DNA of 5,621 nucleotides from Gammaproteobacteria bacterium. Lineage in GTDB: Bacteria > Pseudomonadota > Gammaproteobacteria > UBA6429 > Thiohalophilaceae. This document shows positions 5,389 through 5,621 of this stretch, piece after piece (positions within the stretch are counted from its first letter, which is position 1; each line of letters starts with the position of its first letter). A model generated the notes under the pieces. The model was not told the origin of the DNA. It made no database searches and worked only from the letters and a program-made list of their open reading frames with translations. The stretch is taken from assembly GCA_013152045.1 (NCBI GenBank), contig JAADGZ010000288.1:1-5621 (forward strand), read 5' to 3'. The position numbers were made by a program, and so were the translations under genes.

Positions 5389-5621
5389 ATGAAAGTCGAA
5401 ATCCTTGAAGCCGATTTTGAACCCTTCATTGAAGTCAGTCGCTATCAGACGGCCATGCAGGCAGCAGGCAAATTTGGAGCAGCGGCGGTATTTGTTGGCA
5501 GTATGCGGGATTTTAATGAAGGTGATACGGTGGCGCAGATGTGGCTGGAACACTATCCGGGGATGACCGAAAAATATCTGGAGAAAATCAGCCGAGAAGC
5601 TATTGCGCGTTGGGATTTACT
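5389..5621 (+). CDS. moaE: Molybdopterin synthase catalytic subunit MoaE (5' part, cut by window end)
   Basis: The first 77 codons are visible and the frame runs open off the window; the full family length is about 150. MoaE is the catalytic subunit that takes sulfur from MoaD thiocarboxylate and inserts two dithiolene sulfurs to form molybdopterin. Family landmarks are GAAAVFVGSMRDFNEG (30-45), with the conserved Arg at R40, then LEHYPGMTEKYL (53-64) and EAIARWDL (70-77). The conserved MoaE lysines lie further downstream and cannot be checked. The start ATG is two bases after the moaD stop, so it is translationally linked to moaD; its ribosome site would lie in the last moaD codons (GGCGGT). 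Confidence 0.94.
   Translation, partial: MKVEILEADFEPFIEVSRYQTAMQAAGKFGAAAVFVGSMRDFNEGDTVAQMWLEHYPGMTEKYLEKISREAIARWDL

Overview
The window reads as chromosomal DNA from a gammaproteobacterium. The best evidence is a complete mutH, the GATC-specific mismatch-repair nickase, a gene essentially confined to Gammaproteobacteria that use Dam-directed repair. Ordinary moa genes, an HDOD protein and REP-like intergenic repeats fit the same picture. TGA is a normal stop here (it ends mutH), so the standard bacterial code applies.

Layout. (a) 1-450, minus: the 5' part of a class I SAM-dependent methyltransferase, cut by the window edge. Its frame has a TGA (91-93) exactly where relatives carry a conserved Cys just after motif IV (FDAVI-x-AFGLFFLPD). 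The frame stays open and family-like to base 1, which makes this a candidate selenocysteine codon. A stem-loop that could be a bacterial SECIS element lies 10 nt downstream. (b) 451-624: divergent intergenic region with a perfect 10-bp inverted repeat around a 10-bp palindrome. (c) 625-2136, plus: membrane-anchored protein with the FMN/3Fe-4S glutamate-synthase core domain. (d) 2159-3589, minus: HDOD + GAF-like signalling protein, downstream of and probably cotranscribed with (e) mutH, 3617-4315, minus. (f) 4316-4593: no gene, but a cluster of short dispersed-repeat remnants and hairpins. (g) 4594-5070, minus: moaC. (h) 5153-5386, plus: moaD, then moaE from 5389, cut by the window end.

How the genes relate. 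moaC makes cyclic pyranopterin monophosphate with MoaA (not in the window); MoaD and MoaE form molybdopterin synthase, which uses that product. moaC and moaDE diverge from an 82-bp gap. mutH and the HDOD gene look like a two-gene unit with no obvious shared pathway. The methyltransferase and the FMN protein are divergent neighbours flanking the palindromic site, so shared regulation is possible but unproven. The molybdopterin genes are compatible with a selenium-using organism (Sec-containing formate dehydrogenases are molybdoenzymes) but do not show it; selA/selB/selC lie outside what can be seen.

The most interesting point is the TGA-interrupted methyltransferase. A recent nonsense mutation or a sequencing error remains a live alternative.
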